A stretch of DNA of 64,000 nucleotides. Source: Enterobacter hormaechei ATCC 49162 (GTDB lineage: Bacteria > Pseudomonadota > Gammaproteobacteria > Enterobacterales > Enterobacteriaceae). Shown in pieces: positions 1-11,214 of the stretch. Under the pieces are notes generated by a model that saw only the letters and a program-made list of their open reading frames with translations, made no database searches and was not told the DNA's origin. The DNA lies in assembly GCF_001875655.1 (NCBI RefSeq), contig NZ_MKEQ01000002.1, positions 558,001 through 622,000 on the forward strand. The letters are read 5' to 3'. A program made the position numbers and the translations under genes. The first letter of the stretch is position 1. Every line of letters begins with the position of its first letter.

Positions 1-869
1 ACACCAGCCACGGTCGCTTTGCCTGGGACGTTCGCCAGGAAAGGGAACAGCTGTTTGTCGGTGACGATGCTATCCGCGTGCTGCATGAGAACAGTATTGA
101 AGGGCTGCCCTGGCGCGAACTGGGTGTGGATGTGGTGCTGGACTGTACCGGCGTGTACGGTAACCGTGAACATGGCGAAGCGCATCTGAATGCCGGCGCG
201 AAAAAAGTGCTGTTCTCCCATCCCGGCAGTCACGACCTCGACGCTACCGTCGTATTTGGCGTCAACCAGCACGAGCTGAAAGCTGAACACCGCATTGTCT
301 CCAACGCCTCCTGCACCACCAACTGCATTATTCCGGTCATTAAACTGTTAGACGATGCGTATGGCATTGAATCCGGCACGGTGACCACGATTCACTCCGC
401 CATGCACGATCAGCAGGTTATCGACGCCTACCATCCGGATTTACGACGCACTCGCGCGGCGAGCCAGTCCATCATTCCGGTGGATACGAAACTGGCTGCC
501 GGGATCACCCGTATTTTCCCGCAGTTTAACGACCGTTTCGAAGCGATTGCCGTGCGCGTGCCAACGATAAACGTCACCGCGATCGATCTTAGCGTGACGG
601 TGAAAAAACCGGTAAAAGCCTGTGAAGTCAACCTGTTGCTGCAAAAAGCGGCACAGGGAGCATTTCATGGTATAGTTGACTATACGGAATTACCGTTGGT
701 CTCAGTAGATTTTAACCACGACCCGCACAGCGCCATCGTGGATGGCACGCAGACGCGAGTCAGTGGTGCACACCTCATCAAGACGCTGGTCTGGTGTGAT
801 AACGAATGGGGCTTTGCTAACCGAATGCTCGACACCACGTTAGCCATGGCCGCAAAAGGTTTCAGGTAG
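1..869 (+). CDS. epd: D-erythrose-4-phosphate dehydrogenase, 5'-truncated by window edge
   Basis: NAD-dependent oxidation of erythrose 4-phosphate to 4-phosphoerythronate, the first step of the DXP-independent pyridoxal phosphate pathway. The reading frame is open from base 3 and the first visible residues are [10 protein letters not shown], so roughly the first 50 of about 339 residues, including the Rossmann glycine motif, lie outside the window. The GAPDH-family catalytic cysteine is in [10 protein letters not shown] and the C-terminal domain ends with the family signature [12 protein letters not shown]. It lies 49 bases upstream of pgk in the same direction, the classical epd-pgk-fbaA arrangement. 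Identification is by close resemblance to E. coli Epd rather than GapA, supported by context. Confidence 0.97.
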   Translation, partial: TSHGRFAWDVRQEREQLFVGDDAIRVLHENSIEGLPWRELGVDVVLDCTGVYGNREHGEAHLNAGAKKVLFSHPGSHDLDATVVFGVNQHELKAEHRIVSNASCTTNCIIPVIKLLDDAYGIESGTVTTIHSAMHDQQVIDAYHPDLRRTRAASQSIIPVDTKLAAGITRIFPQFNDRFEAIAVRVPTINVTAIDLSVTVKKPVKACEVNLLLQKAAQGAFHGIVDYTELPLVSVDFNHDPHSAIVDGTQTRVSGAHLIKTLVWCDNEWGFANRMLDTTLAMAAKGFR

Positions 870-918
870 AGCGCACCTTGCGCTTGCAAAACTTTAAGAA
901 TCAACGAGAGGATTCACC

Positions 919-2082
919 ATGTCTGTAATTAAGATGACCGATCTGGATCTGGCAGGTAAACGCGTTTTCATCCGTGCCGATCTGAACGTACCGGTTAAAG
1001 ATGGCAAAGTGACCAGCGACGCACGTATTCGTGCATCTCTGCCAACCATTGAACTGGCTCTGAAGCAGGGCGCTAAAGTGATGGTCACCTCCCACCTGGG
1101 CCGTCCAACTGAAGGCGAGTACAACGAAGAGTTCTCTCTGCTGCCGGTTGTTAATTACCTGAAAGACAAACTGTCCAGCCCGGTTCGCCTGGTGAAAGAT
1201 TACCTGGATGGCGTGGAAGTTGCCGAAGGTGAGCTGGTTGTTCTGGAAAACGTTCGCTTCAACAAAGGCGAAAAGAAAGACGACGAAACTCTGTCCAAAA
1301 AATACGCTGCCCTGTGCGACGTATTCGTCATGGATGCATTTGGTACGGCTCACCGTGCGCAGGCCTCTACCCACGGTATCGGTAAATTCGCAGACGTCGC
1401 CTGTGCAGGTCCACTGCTGGCTGACGAACTGGAAGCACTGGGTAAAGCACTGAAAGAACCTGCTCGTCCAATGGTCGCTATCGTGGGTGGTTCTAAAGTT
1501 TCCACCAAACTGACCGTACTGGATTCTCTGTCCAAAATCGCTGACCAGCTGATCGTTGGCGGTGGTATTGCGAACACCTTCGTTGCTGCTCAAGGCCACA
1601 ACGTCGGTAAATCCCTGTACGAAGCAGACCTGGTTGACGAAGCCAAACGCCTGCTGGGCACCTGTGATATCCCGGTACCAACTGACGTTCGCGTAGCAAC
1701 CGAGTTCTCCGAAACCGCTACCGCAACCCTGAAATCTGTTAACGACATCAAAGATGAAGAGCAGATCCTGGACCTGGGCGACGTTTCTGCACAGAAACTG
1801 GCTGAAATCCTGAAAAACGCAAAAACTATCCTGTGGAACGGTCCTGTCGGCGTGTTCGAATTCCCGAACTTCCGCAAAGGGACTGAAATCGTTGCTAACG
1901 CTATTGCAGACAGCGAAGCGTTCTCTATCGCAGGCGGTGGTGACACCCTGGCAGCAATCGACCTGTTCGGTATCGCTGACAAGATCTCCTACATCTCCAC
2001 TGGTGGCGGCGCATTCCTTGAATTCGTGGAAGGTAAAGTCCTGCCAGCAGTAGCAATGCTCGAAGAGCGCGCTAAGAAGTAA
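919..2082 (+). CDS. pgk: Phosphoglycerate kinase
   Basis: Transfers phosphate from 1,3-bisphosphoglycerate to ADP in glycolysis; cytosolic. The 387-residue product has the usual length. The N-terminal substrate motif [12 protein letters not shown] (about residues 14-25), the VTSHLGRP segment and the C-terminal nucleotide-binding stretch [12 protein letters not shown] are all present. A strong ribosome-binding site (GAGAGG) precedes the ATG. It sits between epd and fbaA, and the codon choice looks like that of a highly expressed gene. Nothing unusual is seen. Confidence 0.99.
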   Translation: MSVIKMTDLDLAGKRVFIRADLNVPVKDGKVTSDARIRASLPTIELALKQGAKVMVTSHLGRPTEGEYNEEFSLLPVVNYLKDKLSSPVRLVKDYLDGVEVAEGELVVLENVRFNKGEKKDDETLSKKYAALCDVFVMDAFGTAHRAQASTHGIGKFADVACAGPLLADELEALGKALKEPARPMVAIVGGSKVSTKLTVLDSLSKIADQLIVGGGIANTFVAAQGHNVGKSLYEADLVDEAKRLLGTCDIPVPTDVRVATEFSETATATLKSVNDIKDEEQILDLGDVSAQKLAEILKNAKTILWNGPVGVFEFPNFRKGTEIVANAIADSEAFSIAGGGDTLAAIDLFGIADKISYISTGGGAFLEFVEGKVLPAVAMLEERAKK

Positions 2083-2091
2083 GCCATTCAG

Positions 2092-2109
2092 GGGCAGGGA
2101 AACCTGCCC
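2092..2109 (+). other. Small stem-loop between pgk and fbaA
   Basis: A perfect 7-bp stem (GGGCAGG/CCTGCCC) with a GAAA tetraloop lies 10 bases after the pgk stop. It is followed only by AATTTT, so it may be an RNA-stability or processing element rather than a full terminator. The role is inferred. Confidence 0.4.
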
Positions 2110-2174
2110 AATTTTCAGCGCGCTTATCAGAGCACGCACCTTTTCTAACGGCCGAAGATACAGGACTAAGCAAC

Positions 2175-3254
2175 ATGTCTAAAATTTTTGATTTCGTAAA
2201 ACCTGGCGTTATCACTGGTGATGACGTACAGAAAGTGTTCCAGGTAGCTAAAGAAAACAACTTCGCTCTGCCAGCAGTTAACTGCGTAGGTACCGACTCC
2301 ATCAACGCCGTACTGGAAACCGCTGCAAAAGTTAAAGCACCGGTTATCGTTCAGTTCTCTAACGGCGGCGCTGCGTTCATCGCAGGTAAAGGCGTGAAAA
2401 CTGACATTCCTCAGGGCGCTGCTATCCTGGGTGCTATCTCTGGTGCGCACCACGTTCATCAGATGGCTGAACACTACGGTGTTCCGGTTATCCTGCACAC
2501 TGACCACTGCGCGAAGAAACTGCTGCCGTGGATCGACGGTCTGCTGGACGCAGGTGAAAAACACTTTGCAGCAACCGGTAAGCCACTGTTCTCTTCTCAC
2601 ATGATCGACCTGTCCGAAGAGTCTCTGGAAGAAAACATCGAGATCTGCTCTAAGTACCTGGCGCGTATGTCCAAAATGGGCATGACCCTGGAAATCGAAC
2701 TGGGTTGCACCGGTGGTGAAGAAGACGGTGTGGACAACAGCCACATGGACGCTTCTGCTCTGTACACTCAGCCAGAAGACGTTGATTACGCTTACACCGA
2801 GCTGAGCAAAATCAGCCCACGTTTCACCATCGCAGCGTCCTTCGGTAACGTGCACGGCGTGTACAAGCCAGGTAACGTGGTTCTGACCCCGACCATCCTG
2901 CGTGATTCTCAGGAATACGTGTCTAAGAAACACAACCTGCCGCACAACAGCCTGAACTTCGTCTTCCACGGCGGTTCCGGTTCTTCTGCTCAGGAAATCA
3001 AAGATTCCGTAAGCTACGGCGTAGTGAAAATGAACATCGATACCGACACCCAATGGGCAACCTGGGACGGTATCCTGCAATACTACAAAACCAACGAAGC
3101 TTACCTGCAAGGTCAGCTGGGCAACCCGAAAGGCGAAGACCAGCCGAACAAGAAATACTACGATCCACGCGTATGGCTGCGCGCTGCACAGACGTCCATG
3201 GTGACTCGTCTGGAGCAGGCATTCAAAGAACTGAACGCGATCGACGTTCTGTAA
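2175..3254 (+). CDS. fbaA: Fructose-bisphosphate aldolase, class II
   Basis: Zinc-dependent aldolase interconverting fructose 1,6-bisphosphate with dihydroxyacetone phosphate and glyceraldehyde 3-phosphate. The 359-residue product matches E. coli FbaA in length. Metal- and substrate-binding signatures are visible: ILHTDHCAKK (about residues 106-115), the glycine-rich LGCTGGEEDG and the phosphate-binding VFHGGSGSS. It is the last gene of the epd-pgk-fbaA cluster and is followed by a strong terminator hairpin. Confidence 0.99.
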   Translation: MSKIFDFVKPGVITGDDVQKVFQVAKENNFALPAVNCVGTDSINAVLETAAKVKAPVIVQFSNGGAAFIAGKGVKTDIPQGAAILGAISGAHHVHQMAEHYGVPVILHTDHCAKKLLPWIDGLLDAGEKHFAATGKPLFSSHMIDLSEESLEENIEICSKYLARMSKMGMTLEIELGCTGGEEDGVDNSHMDASALYTQPEDVDYAYTELSKISPRFTIAASFGNVHGVYKPGNVVLTPTILRDSQEYVSKKHNLPHNSLNFVFHGGSGSSAQEIKDSVSYGVVKMNIDTDTQWATWDGILQYYKTNEAYLQGQLGNPKGEDQPNKKYYDPRVWLRAAQTSMVTRLEQAFKELNAIDVL

Positions 3255-3278
3255 TTTGCGCTGCTGACAGCACATCAG

Positions 3279-3306
3279 AAGGCCCGCAGATGCGGGCCTT
3301 TTTTTA
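3279..3306 (+). terminator. Rho-independent terminator after fbaA
   Basis: A GC-rich hairpin AAGGCCCGCA / TGCGGGCCTT is followed by seven T residues, 25 bases after the fbaA stop. Confidence 0.9.
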
Positions 3307-3442
3307 TGCTTTTTCAATATCCTGCAATACCTGATTTTGTGATCTGTTTGGCATTACCCGCTCTTTTTGTTTACCCTTTACTGACCTGCCTGTCCCCTTA
3401 AGGGATAGATTTTGTGTTTTGGTTTAGCAAAAGGAAGAACAA

Positions 3443-4297
3443 ATGGAACAACTTGATGTTGTAGACAGCATCAATCACGCGGGTAACTGGCTGGTGCGCA
3501 ACCAGGCGCTACTGCTGAGCTACGCCGTGAATATTGTTGCCGCTATTGCCATCATCATTGTCGGGATGATCGTGGCGCGTATCGTATCCAACGCGGTCAA
3601 CCGGGTGATGGTCGCACGACACATTGACGCCACGGTCGCCGATTTCCTCTCCGCACTGGTGCGTTACGGCATCATCGCTTTTACGCTGATTGCGGCGCTG
3701 GGGCGCGTAGGTGTGCAGACGGCATCCGTTATCGCTGTGCTCGGTGCTGCCGGTCTGGCCATTGGTCTTGCATTGCAGGGGTCGCTTTCGAACCTGGCGG
3801 CGGGCGTTCTGTTGGTCACCTTCCGTCCGTTCCGTTCCGGTGAATATGTGGATTTAGGCGGGATCGCCGGTACCGTGTTGCAGGTACAGATTTTCTCCAC
3901 GACCCTGCGTACCGTCGATGGTCGTATTGTGGTGGTGCCGAACGGGAAAATCATTGCGGGCAATATCATTAACTTCTCCCGCGAGCCGGTGCGTCGTAAC
4001 GAGCTGATCGTCAGCGTGGCGTACGATTCCGATATCGACCAGGTGAAGTCGCTGATCGCCAACATCATCGCTTCTGACGACCGCATTCTGAAGGACCGCG
4101 AGCAGACCATTCGTCTGAACGAACTGGGCGCGTCATCCATTAATTTTGTGGTGCGCATCTGGAGCAAAAGCAGCGATCTGCAAAACGTGTACTGGGATGT
4201 GCTGGAGCGCATTAAGCGCGACTTCGACGCCAACGGCATAAGCTTCCCATACCCGCAGATGGACGTAAACGTCAAAAAAGTCAAAGAAGCCGAGTAA
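3443..4297 (+). CDS. mscS: Small-conductance mechanosensitive channel MscS
   Basis: Inner-membrane heptameric channel that opens under membrane tension and releases osmolytes on osmotic downshock. The product has 284 residues (E. coli 286). Three hydrophobic N-terminal segments are visible; the pore-lining third helix is the Gly/Ala-rich stretch at about residues 98-127 ([14 protein letters not shown]). The beta domain and cytoplasmic cage follow. The gene is monocistronic, with an AAGGAAG ribosome-binding site and a following terminator. Confidence 0.98.
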   Translation: MEQLDVVDSINHAGNWLVRNQALLLSYAVNIVAAIAIIIVGMIVARIVSNAVNRVMVARHIDATVADFLSALVRYGIIAFTLIAALGRVGVQTASVIAVLGAAGLAIGLALQGSLSNLAAGVLLVTFRPFRSGEYVDLGGIAGTVLQVQIFSTTLRTVDGRIVVVPNGKIIAGNIINFSREPVRRNELIVSVAYDSDIDQVKSLIANIIASDDRILKDREQTIRLNELGASSINFVVRIWSKSSDLQNVYWDVLERIKRDFDANGISFPYPQMDVNVKKVKEAE

Positions 4298-4307
4298 CGT
4301 CACCCGT

Positions 4308-4343
4308 AGGCCCGGTAAGCGCTAGCGCCACCGGGCTTTTTTG
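4308..4343 (+). terminator. REP-like hairpin/terminator after mscS
   Basis: The palindrome GCCCGGTAAGCGC / GCGCCACCGGGC is followed by TTTTTT. Similar sequences recur at 16835-16904 and 27535-27566, so this is a REP-family element that probably also terminates mscS transcription. Confidence 0.75.
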
Positions 4344-4440
4344 TATTAGCCATATTAATCGCCAATTAATATTATCAATTTCCTCTAATGTCATTCCCGC
4401 AGTATAGTCTGCCTCCAGGAAACTCTGCGAGAATTACGTT

Positions 4441-5076
4441 ATGTTATCTTATTATTTTCAAGGGCTTGCGTTAGGTGCGGCCATGATCCTCCCTCTCGGT
4501 CCACAAAATGCGTTCGTGATGAACCAGGGTATTCGCCGCCAGTACCATCTGATGATTGCCCTGCTGTGCGCGGTGAGCGATCTGCTGCTGATTTGCGCCG
4601 GGATTTTTGGCGGTAGCGCCCTGTTGATGCAGTCCCCGTGGCTACTGGCGCTGGTGACCTGGGGCGGCGTGGCGTTTCTGTTATGGTACGGATTCGGCGC
4701 TCTGAAAACCGCCATGAGCAGCAATCTTGAGCTGGCCAGCGCCGAAGTGATGAAGCAGGGACGCTGGAAGATTATCGTCACCATGCTCGCCGTGACGTGG
4801 CTTAACCCGCATGTTTATCTTGATACCTTCGTGGTGCTCGGCAGCCTGGGGGGACAGCTGGACGTTGAGCCGAAACGCTGGTTTGCGCTCGGTACGGTCA
4901 GCGCCTCCTTCCTGTGGTTCTTCGGACTTGCGATCCTGGCAGCGTGGCTGGCGCCGCGACTGCGTACCGCCAAAGCGCAGCGCATCATCAATACCCTGGT
5001 GGGGCTGGTGATGTGGTTTATTGCCTTCCAGCTGGCTAAAGAGGGGATCCATCACGTACAGGGATTGCTCAACTAA
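4441..5076 (+). CDS. argO: L-arginine exporter ArgO
   Basis: LysE-family inner-membrane exporter of arginine (and the toxic analogue canavanine). The 211-residue length matches E. coli ArgO exactly. It has several hydrophobic segments, beginning [25 protein letters not shown], which carries the LysE-type GPQNAF motif. In E. coli ArgP activates argO when arginine is abundant; argP lies 860 bases downstream here. A plausible -10 box TATAGT lies at 4403-4408 with AT-rich DNA upstream, suitable for ArgP, but no operator was verified. Confidence 0.97.
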   Translation: MLSYYFQGLALGAAMILPLGPQNAFVMNQGIRRQYHLMIALLCAVSDLLLICAGIFGGSALLMQSPWLLALVTWGGVAFLLWYGFGALKTAMSSNLELASAEVMKQGRWKIIVTMLAVTWLNPHVYLDTFVVLGSLGGQLDVEPKRWFALGTVSASFLWFFGLAILAAWLAPRLRTAKAQRIINTLVGLVMWFIAFQLAKEGIHHVQGLLN

Positions 5077-5168
5077 GCGTTGTCTTATGGACATCTGAAC
5101 AAGACCCGCTAAGCTTGCTGGCATGAGCCCTGTTAACAGGGCACTCTTCGCAACATGGAGGAATGACA

Positions 5169-5891
5169 GTGAAGTTTAAGGTGATGGCCCTGGCGGCATT
5201 AGTAAGTTTAGGTGCGGTGTCGGTGCAGGCGAATGAACTGCCAAACGGCCCGCACATTGTCACTTCAGGTACGGCAAGCGTGGATGCGGTACCGGATGTT
5301 GCAACCCTGGCAATTGAAGTGAACGTGGCGGCGAAAGATGCTGCTTCCGCCAAGAAACAGGCAGACGATCGTGTTGCGCAATACCTCTCTTTCCTGGAAC
5401 AGAACGGTGTCGCGAAAAAAGACATCAGCTCTGCGAACCTGCGTACCCAACCGGATTACGACTACCAGAACGGCAAAAGCATCCTGAAAGGCTATCGCGC
5501 CGTGCGTACTGTTGAAGTGACTTTACGCCAGCTTGATAAGCTCAACTCATTGCTGGATGGTGCGCTGAAGGCAGGGCTGAACGAAATCCGTTCCGTCTCG
5601 CTGGGCGTTGCGCAACCGGAGAAATATAAAGACGAAGCGCGTAAAGCGGCGATTGATGATGCCATTCATCAGGCGCAGCAGCTGGCATCCGGCTTCAAGA
5701 GCAAGCTCGGTCCGGTTTACAGCGTGCGTTACCACGTTTCAAACTACCAGCCAAGCCCGATGGTGCGGATGATGAAAGCGGACGCCGCGCCGGTTTCTGC
5801 TCAGGAAACCTATGAGCAGCCAACCATTCAGTTCGACGATCAGGTGGATGTGGTGTTCCAGCTGGAGCCGACTGAAAAGCCAGCTCAGTAA
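5169..5891 (+). CDS. yggE: SIMPL-domain periplasmic protein YggE
   Basis: A secreted SIMPL-domain protein (240 residues) linked in E. coli to lowering reactive oxygen stress; the mechanism is unknown. Residues 1-21 form a signal peptide ending in VQANE. The GTG at 5169 is preferred over the ATG at 5163 because the GGAGG ribosome-binding site (5157-5161) is 7 bases upstream of the GTG but only 1 base from the ATG. The neighbours argO and argP follow E. coli order. Confidence 0.95.
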   Translation: MKFKVMALAALVSLGAVSVQANELPNGPHIVTSGTASVDAVPDVATLAIEVNVAAKDAASAKKQADDRVAQYLSFLEQNGVAKKDISSANLRTQPDYDYQNGKSILKGYRAVRTVEVTLRQLDKLNSLLDGALKAGLNEIRSVSLGVAQPEKYKDEARKAAIDDAIHQAQQLASGFKSKLGPVYSVRYHVSNYQPSPMVRMMKADAAPVSAQETYEQPTIQFDDQVDVVFQLEPTEKPAQ

Positions 5892-5896
5892 CCCGT

Positions 5897-5936
5897 AGGC
5901 CGGGTAAGGCGTAGCCGCCACCCGGCTTTTCTTTTT
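5897..5936 (+). terminator. REP-like hairpin/terminator between yggE and argP
   Basis: The palindrome GCCGGGTAAGGCG / CGCCACCCGGC is followed by TTTTCTTTTT. It lies between convergent yggE and argP and belongs to the second REP variant in this window (GCCGGGTAAGGC). Confidence 0.75.
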
Positions 5937-6828
5937 AATCCTGCCTCAAAACCTTATGCCCAAATGCCAGCAGCGCGTCAGTGACGTTGCGCATCATACG
6001 GCTTTCCGGCGCAAAACGGTGCCAGTACAGCATCCGGCGCTGATACAGCCCCGGGGTTAAATCAATCAGCTCACCGCTTTTCAACTCTTTCTCAATCTGC
6101 AAATGCGGGATCATGCAGCAGGTGGTTCCCTGACGTGCAAGCTGCACAAAGGCTTCGGACGAGTTAACGATATGACACGGCACGCTGCCCGGCGGCAGAT
6201 CGAAGTTTTGTTGCAGGAAGGCCTGATGCATATCGTCCAGATGATCGAATGCGACGGCAGGCGCTTTAAGCAGCGCGGCGCGGGTCACACCGTTCGGGAA
6301 GTAGCGCTCGGCAAAAGCTTTTGAACCGACAAACAGGTAATCCAGCGCGCCCAGTTGATCCACCAGACAGCTTGGCAGCGCCTGAGGCTGAATACTGACG
6401 GCACCAACCACTTCGCCGCGGCGCAGGCGTTCCTGGGTGCGGGTTTCATCTTCAACCTGGAGATTCAGGCGGATAGGGGAGTCGGCCAGCACCGGCGCAA
6501 GGGCTGGCAGCAGCCAGGTCGCCAGACTGTCGGCGTTCACCGCCAGCGACAGCAGCAGCGGCGTGGAGCCGGTCTGTTCATCACCCAGCCATTCATCTTC
6601 CAGCAGTTCAACCTGGCGCAGCAGGGCGAGGAGCTTTTGTCCTTGCTCCGTTGGACGCGGCGGCACGGTACGCACCAGCAGCGGCTGCCCGAACATGTTT
6701 TCAAGCTGTTTGATACGCTGTGATACGGCGGACTGGGTGATGCACAGCTTTTGCGCCGCGCGCTCAAAACCGCGTTCACGAATAACTGCATCAAGTGCCT
6801 GTAGTGTTCTGTAGTCCGGACGTTTCAT
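5935..6828 (-). CDS. argP: LysR-type regulator ArgP (IciA)
   Basis: Transcription factor of lysine/arginine metabolism that activates argO and, in the absence of lysine, genes such as dapB, gdhA and lysC. The 297-residue product has the N-terminal winged helix (about residues 4-62, with [20 protein letters not shown]) and the LysR effector-binding domain after it. It is convergent with yggE and divergent from rpiA. Length and sequence match E. coli ArgP closely. Confidence 0.97.
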   Translation of the reverse strand: MKRPDYRTLQALDAVIRERGFERAAQKLCITQSAVSQRIKQLENMFGQPLLVRTVPPRPTEQGQKLLALLRQVELLEDEWLGDEQTGSTPLLLSLAVNADSLATWLLPALAPVLADSPIRLNLQVEDETRTQERLRRGEVVGAVSIQPQALPSCLVDQLGALDYLFVGSKAFAERYFPNGVTRAALLKAPAVAFDHLDDMHQAFLQQNFDLPPGSVPCHIVNSSEAFVQLARQGTTCCMIPHLQIEKELKSGELIDLTPGLYQRRMLYWHRFAPESRMMRNVTDALLAFGHKVLRQD

Positions 6829-6955
6829 TGCTCTGGCTGACTCCTTAATTTTGCTTAATCTGCACTATGACACAATTTTCCCTTCGTGGCAGACGAAATC
6901 CATTCGACGTGTTCTATAATGCGCCCTGAGTTTTCACACCACAGGCAAAACGATC

Positions 6956-7615
6956 ATGACGCAGGATGAACTGAAAAAAGCAGTAGGATGGGCCGCTCTC
7001 CAGTACGTACAGCCAGGTACCATTGTCGGTGTTGGTACGGGGTCGACGGCGGCGCACTTTATCGATGCGCTGGGCACGATGAAGGGGCAGATCGAGGGCG
7101 CGGTTTCCAGCTCCGATGCTTCCACGGAAAAGCTGAAAAGCCTTGGCATTACCGTTTTCGACCTTAACGAAGTGGACCGTCTGGGCATTTACGTTGATGG
7201 TGCGGATGAAATCAACGGCCACATGCAGATGATCAAAGGCGGCGGCGCGGCGCTGACCCGTGAAAAAATTATCGCTTCCGTCGCGGACAAGTTCATCTGC
7301 ATCGCGGACGCCTCCAAGCAGGTTGAGATTCTGGGTAATTTCCCGCTGCCGGTCGAAGTGATCCCGATGGCGCGCAGCGCGGTGGCTCGACAGCTGGTTA
7401 AGCTGGGTGGCCGTCCGGAATACCGTCAGGGTGTGGTGACCGATAATGGCAACGTGATCCTCGACGTTCACGGCCTTGAGATCCTCGATGCAGTCGCGCT
7501 GGAAAATGCGATCAATGGTATTCCAGGCGTCGTTACCGTAGGGTTATTTGCCAACCGTGGCGCGGACGTGGCGCTGATCGGTACGGCTGACGGTGTGAAA
7601 ACCATCGTAAAATGA
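6956..7615 (+). CDS. rpiA: Ribose-5-phosphate isomerase A
   Basis: Interconverts ribose 5-phosphate and ribulose 5-phosphate in the non-oxidative pentose phosphate pathway. The product has 219 residues, as in E. coli. Visible motifs are the phosphate loop [10 protein letters not shown] (about residues 26-35), the catalytic aspartates in VDGADEI and the catalytic lysine loop [12 protein letters not shown]. The gene is monocistronic and followed by a strong terminator. Confidence 0.99.
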   Translation: MTQDELKKAVGWAALQYVQPGTIVGVGTGSTAAHFIDALGTMKGQIEGAVSSSDASTEKLKSLGITVFDLNEVDRLGIYVDGADEINGHMQMIKGGGAALTREKIIASVADKFICIADASKQVEILGNFPLPVEVIPMARSAVARQLVKLGGRPEYRQGVVTDNGNVILDVHGLEILDAVALENAINGIPGVVTVGLFANRGADVALIGTADGVKTIVK

Positions 7616-7620
7616 TCTGA

Positions 7621-7650
7621 CGGGGGGAGCGCTCCCCCCGCTAAAAAAAT
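7621..7650 (+). terminator. Rho-independent terminator after rpiA
   Basis: The perfect palindrome CGGGGGGAGC / GCTCCCCCCG starts 5 bases after the rpiA stop and is followed by an A-rich and then T-containing tract (CTAAAAAAATTTT). The stem is strong but the downstream tract is not a clean T run. Confidence 0.7.
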
Positions 7651-7881
7651 TTTGAAAAGCTAAATTCGGTGACTTGTGTCACGTTTTTCCGCCTCTTTTG
7701 CCGATCCTGCCACGTTCGTAAATTTCCGCAGCATTTTCCTCTGCCATTTTGCCTTGTATGACTTTTCTTCAGAGTACCGACGCAAACGTTCATATTGCTG
7801 CAATAGTTTTTTTTGATATGTTGGCTGCACGAGATTTATATCCAGCACAACATCAGTTCAGATAAAAACAGGGTCGGGGAA

Positions 7882-9114
<1,233 letters not shown>

Positions 9115-9130
9115 TGGTGCGGTTTGTGGT

Positions 9131-9264
9131 GTCGGGTGGCGCGTACGCTTACCCGACCTACAATTTTCGTGCGGTCTGTGTGTCGGGTGGCGCTTACGCT
9201 TACCCGACCTACAATGGTCGAGAATTTATGTAGGCCGGGTAAGGCGTAGCCGCCACCCGGCTTT
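9131..9264. repeat. Cluster of three REP-like palindromes (BIME) between serA and fau
   Basis: Three imperfect palindromes follow the serA stop. Two head-to-tail copies of TGTCGGGTGGCG...TACCCGACCTACAA start near 9131 and 9180. One opposite-orientation copy, GTAGGCCGGGTAAGGCG...CCGCCACCCGGC, lies at about 9231-9262. Alternating orientation is typical of bacterial interspersed mosaic elements. They lie between convergent genes and may terminate both. Confidence 0.8.
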
Positions 9265-9267
9265 GTT

Positions 9268-9864
9268 CTACCAGAGCCAGATTTTGCCGGGCGTCACCAC
9301 CGCTGGCAACGGCACATCCCACTTCTCTACCGGCAAGGCTTCTACAGCCTGGCAATCATGCGCATAGCCCACCGGCTGCAACCCGTACTGCTGCCAGTTT
9401 TGCAGCGTTCTGTCATAGAAACCCCCGCCCATGCCTAATCGCTGACCCTGCTCATCAAACGCCACCAGCGGCGTAATCAGCACATCCAGCTCAGAAAGCG
9501 GCAGCACGTCACGCACGTCGAGTTTCGGCTCGGTGATTTTCAGACGATTCACCACCAGTTCGCTGTGCGGATGGTAGTGCAGAAACAGCAGATTGCCTGG
9601 GCTAAATGGATGCAGCACCGGCAGATAAACCTTTTTCCCCGCGCGCCAGAGCTGGTCGATAAGGGGTTGGGTATCCAGTTCGCCATCAAACGACAGAAAC
9701 AGTGCGACGGTGTTGGCCATCACTACAGGCGGATAGGCCATCATGCGGGCGGCGGCCTGCTGCGCAAAGTGGGCTTGTTGTTCGGCACTTAAGGCGCGAC
9801 GACGCTGGCGAATAAGCTGACGGATGTCCTGGCGTGAGGCAGAAACTTCAGGGAATTGAGTCAT
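9268..9864 (-). CDS. fau: 5-formyltetrahydrofolate cyclo-ligase
   Basis: ATP-dependent conversion of 5-formyl-THF to 5,10-methenyl-THF, removing an inhibitor of one-carbon enzymes; known in E. coli as YgfA/Fau. Signatures seen are the N-terminal RQLIRQRRRALS, the phosphate-binding LITPLVAFDEQGQRLGMGGG and FYDRTLQNW. The start at 9864 (MTQFPEVSAS, 198 residues) is chosen because the longer frame to 9939 runs into the 6S RNA gene. In E. coli ssrS and ygfA are co-transcribed; the same order and strand here suggest the same. Confidence 0.95.
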   Translation of the reverse strand: MTQFPEVSASRQDIRQLIRQRRRALSAEQQAHFAQQAAARMMAYPPVVMANTVALFLSFDGELDTQPLIDQLWRAGKKVYLPVLHPFSPGNLLFLHYHPHSELVVNRLKITEPKLDVRDVLPLSELDVLITPLVAFDEQGQRLGMGGGFYDRTLQNWQQYGLQPVGYAHDCQAVEALPVEKWDVPLPAVVTPGKIWLW

Positions 9865-9887
9865 GGTAGTGGGTAGAAGAAGAAAGA

Positions 9888-10072
9888 GGGAATCTCCGAG
9901 ATGCCGCCGCAGGCTGTAACCCTTGAACCCTTGGTTCAAGGTGAATGTGTCGTCATAGTTTTAAGGCTTCTCGGACGAACCGAGCATGCTCACCAACCAT
10001 GGAGCGCCACATTCTTGTGGTATGAAATATCGGCTCAGGGGACTGGCCCGCTTGCGAACATCTCAGAGAAAT
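9888..10072 (-). ncRNA. ssrS: 6S RNA
   Basis: The minus strand from 10072 to 9888 (185 nt) reads as 6S RNA. The 5' end is ATTTCTCTGAGATGTTCGCA and the 3' end GGCATCTCGGAGATTCCC, which pair to close the long hairpin. The central bulge arms GGCTCAGGGGACTGG and GAGCATGCTCGGTTCG are also present. 6S RNA binds sigma70 RNA polymerase by mimicking open promoter DNA and down-regulates it in stationary phase. It lies between zapA and fau, all on the same strand, as in E. coli. Confidence 0.97.
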
Positions 10073-10113
10073 TTTGTCTTCACAGTTACTCTACCATAGT
10101 CAACTGCGAAGTG

Positions 10114-10509
<396 letters not shown>

Positions 10510-10610
10510 CTATAGCTACCCTGATGTGAAGATACAAGCCCTTTTCTGGTATCACCAGGGTCCAAAGTGGTAGCATATCATGAATATCCTCCCTTTGATG
10601 ACGAATGCGT

Positions 10611-11189
10611 ATGTCTATACAGAACGAAATGCCTGGTTACAAGGATTTAAACCAGTTACTGAACCAGCAGGGAGTCGGTTTAACCCCTGCCGAAATGCAC
10701 GGTCTGATCAGCGGCATACTGTGCGGCGGAAACAGCGACAGCTCATGGCAGCCGCTGATCCACGACCTCACCAACGAAGGGCTGGCGTTTGGCCACGAAC
10801 TGGCGGAAGCGCTGCGTAAAATGCACGCCGCAACCAGCGACTCGCTGGAAGACGATGGCTTTCTTTTTCAGCTTTATCTGCCTGAAGGCGACGATGTCAG
10901 CGTCTTCGATCGCGCCGATGCGCTCGCGGGTTGGGTAAACCACTATCTGCTTGGCCTGGGCGTAACCCAGCCTAAACTGGATAAAGTGACCGGCGAAGCG
11001 GGTGAAGCGATCGACGATCTGCGTAACATCGCTCAGCTCGGCTACGACGAAGACGAAGATCAGGAAGAGCTGGAGATGTCTCTCGAAGAGATCATCGAGT
11101 ACGTGCGCGTGGCGGCGCTGCTGTGCCACGACAACTTTACGCGCTCGCAGCCGACCGCGCCGGAAGTTCGCAAGCCAACATTACATTAA
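10611..11189 (+). CDS. ygfB: UPF0149 family protein YgfB
   Basis: A conserved acidic alpha-helical protein (192 residues) of the UPF0149 family. Its biochemical role in enterobacteria is not established; in Pseudomonas it influences transcription of an amidase gene. The ATG at 10611 ([10 protein letters not shown]) is preferred to the ATG at 10605 because family conservation begins there. It is the first gene of the ygfB-pepP-ubiH-ubiI run. Confidence 0.93.
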   Translation: MSIQNEMPGYKDLNQLLNQQGVGLTPAEMHGLISGILCGGNSDSSWQPLIHDLTNEGLAFGHELAEALRKMHAATSDSLEDDGFLFQLYLPEGDDVSVFDRADALAGWVNHYLLGLGVTQPKLDKVTGEAGEAIDDLRNIAQLGYDEDEDQEELEMSLEEIIEYVRVAALLCHDNFTRSQPTAPEVRKPTLH

Positions 11190-11214
11190 GAAAAATAACG
11201 CACAGGAGGGTGTC

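Noticed and set aside
901..2139. Long antisense ORFs over pgk, fbaA, gcvP, lysS and similar genes
   Set aside because: These are shadows caused by codon bias in highly expressed genes; the sense genes are unambiguous.
7660..7848. A 62-codon minus-strand ORF between rpiA and serA
   Set aside because: It covers the serA promoter region, lacks a ribosome-binding site and has no recognisable homologue.
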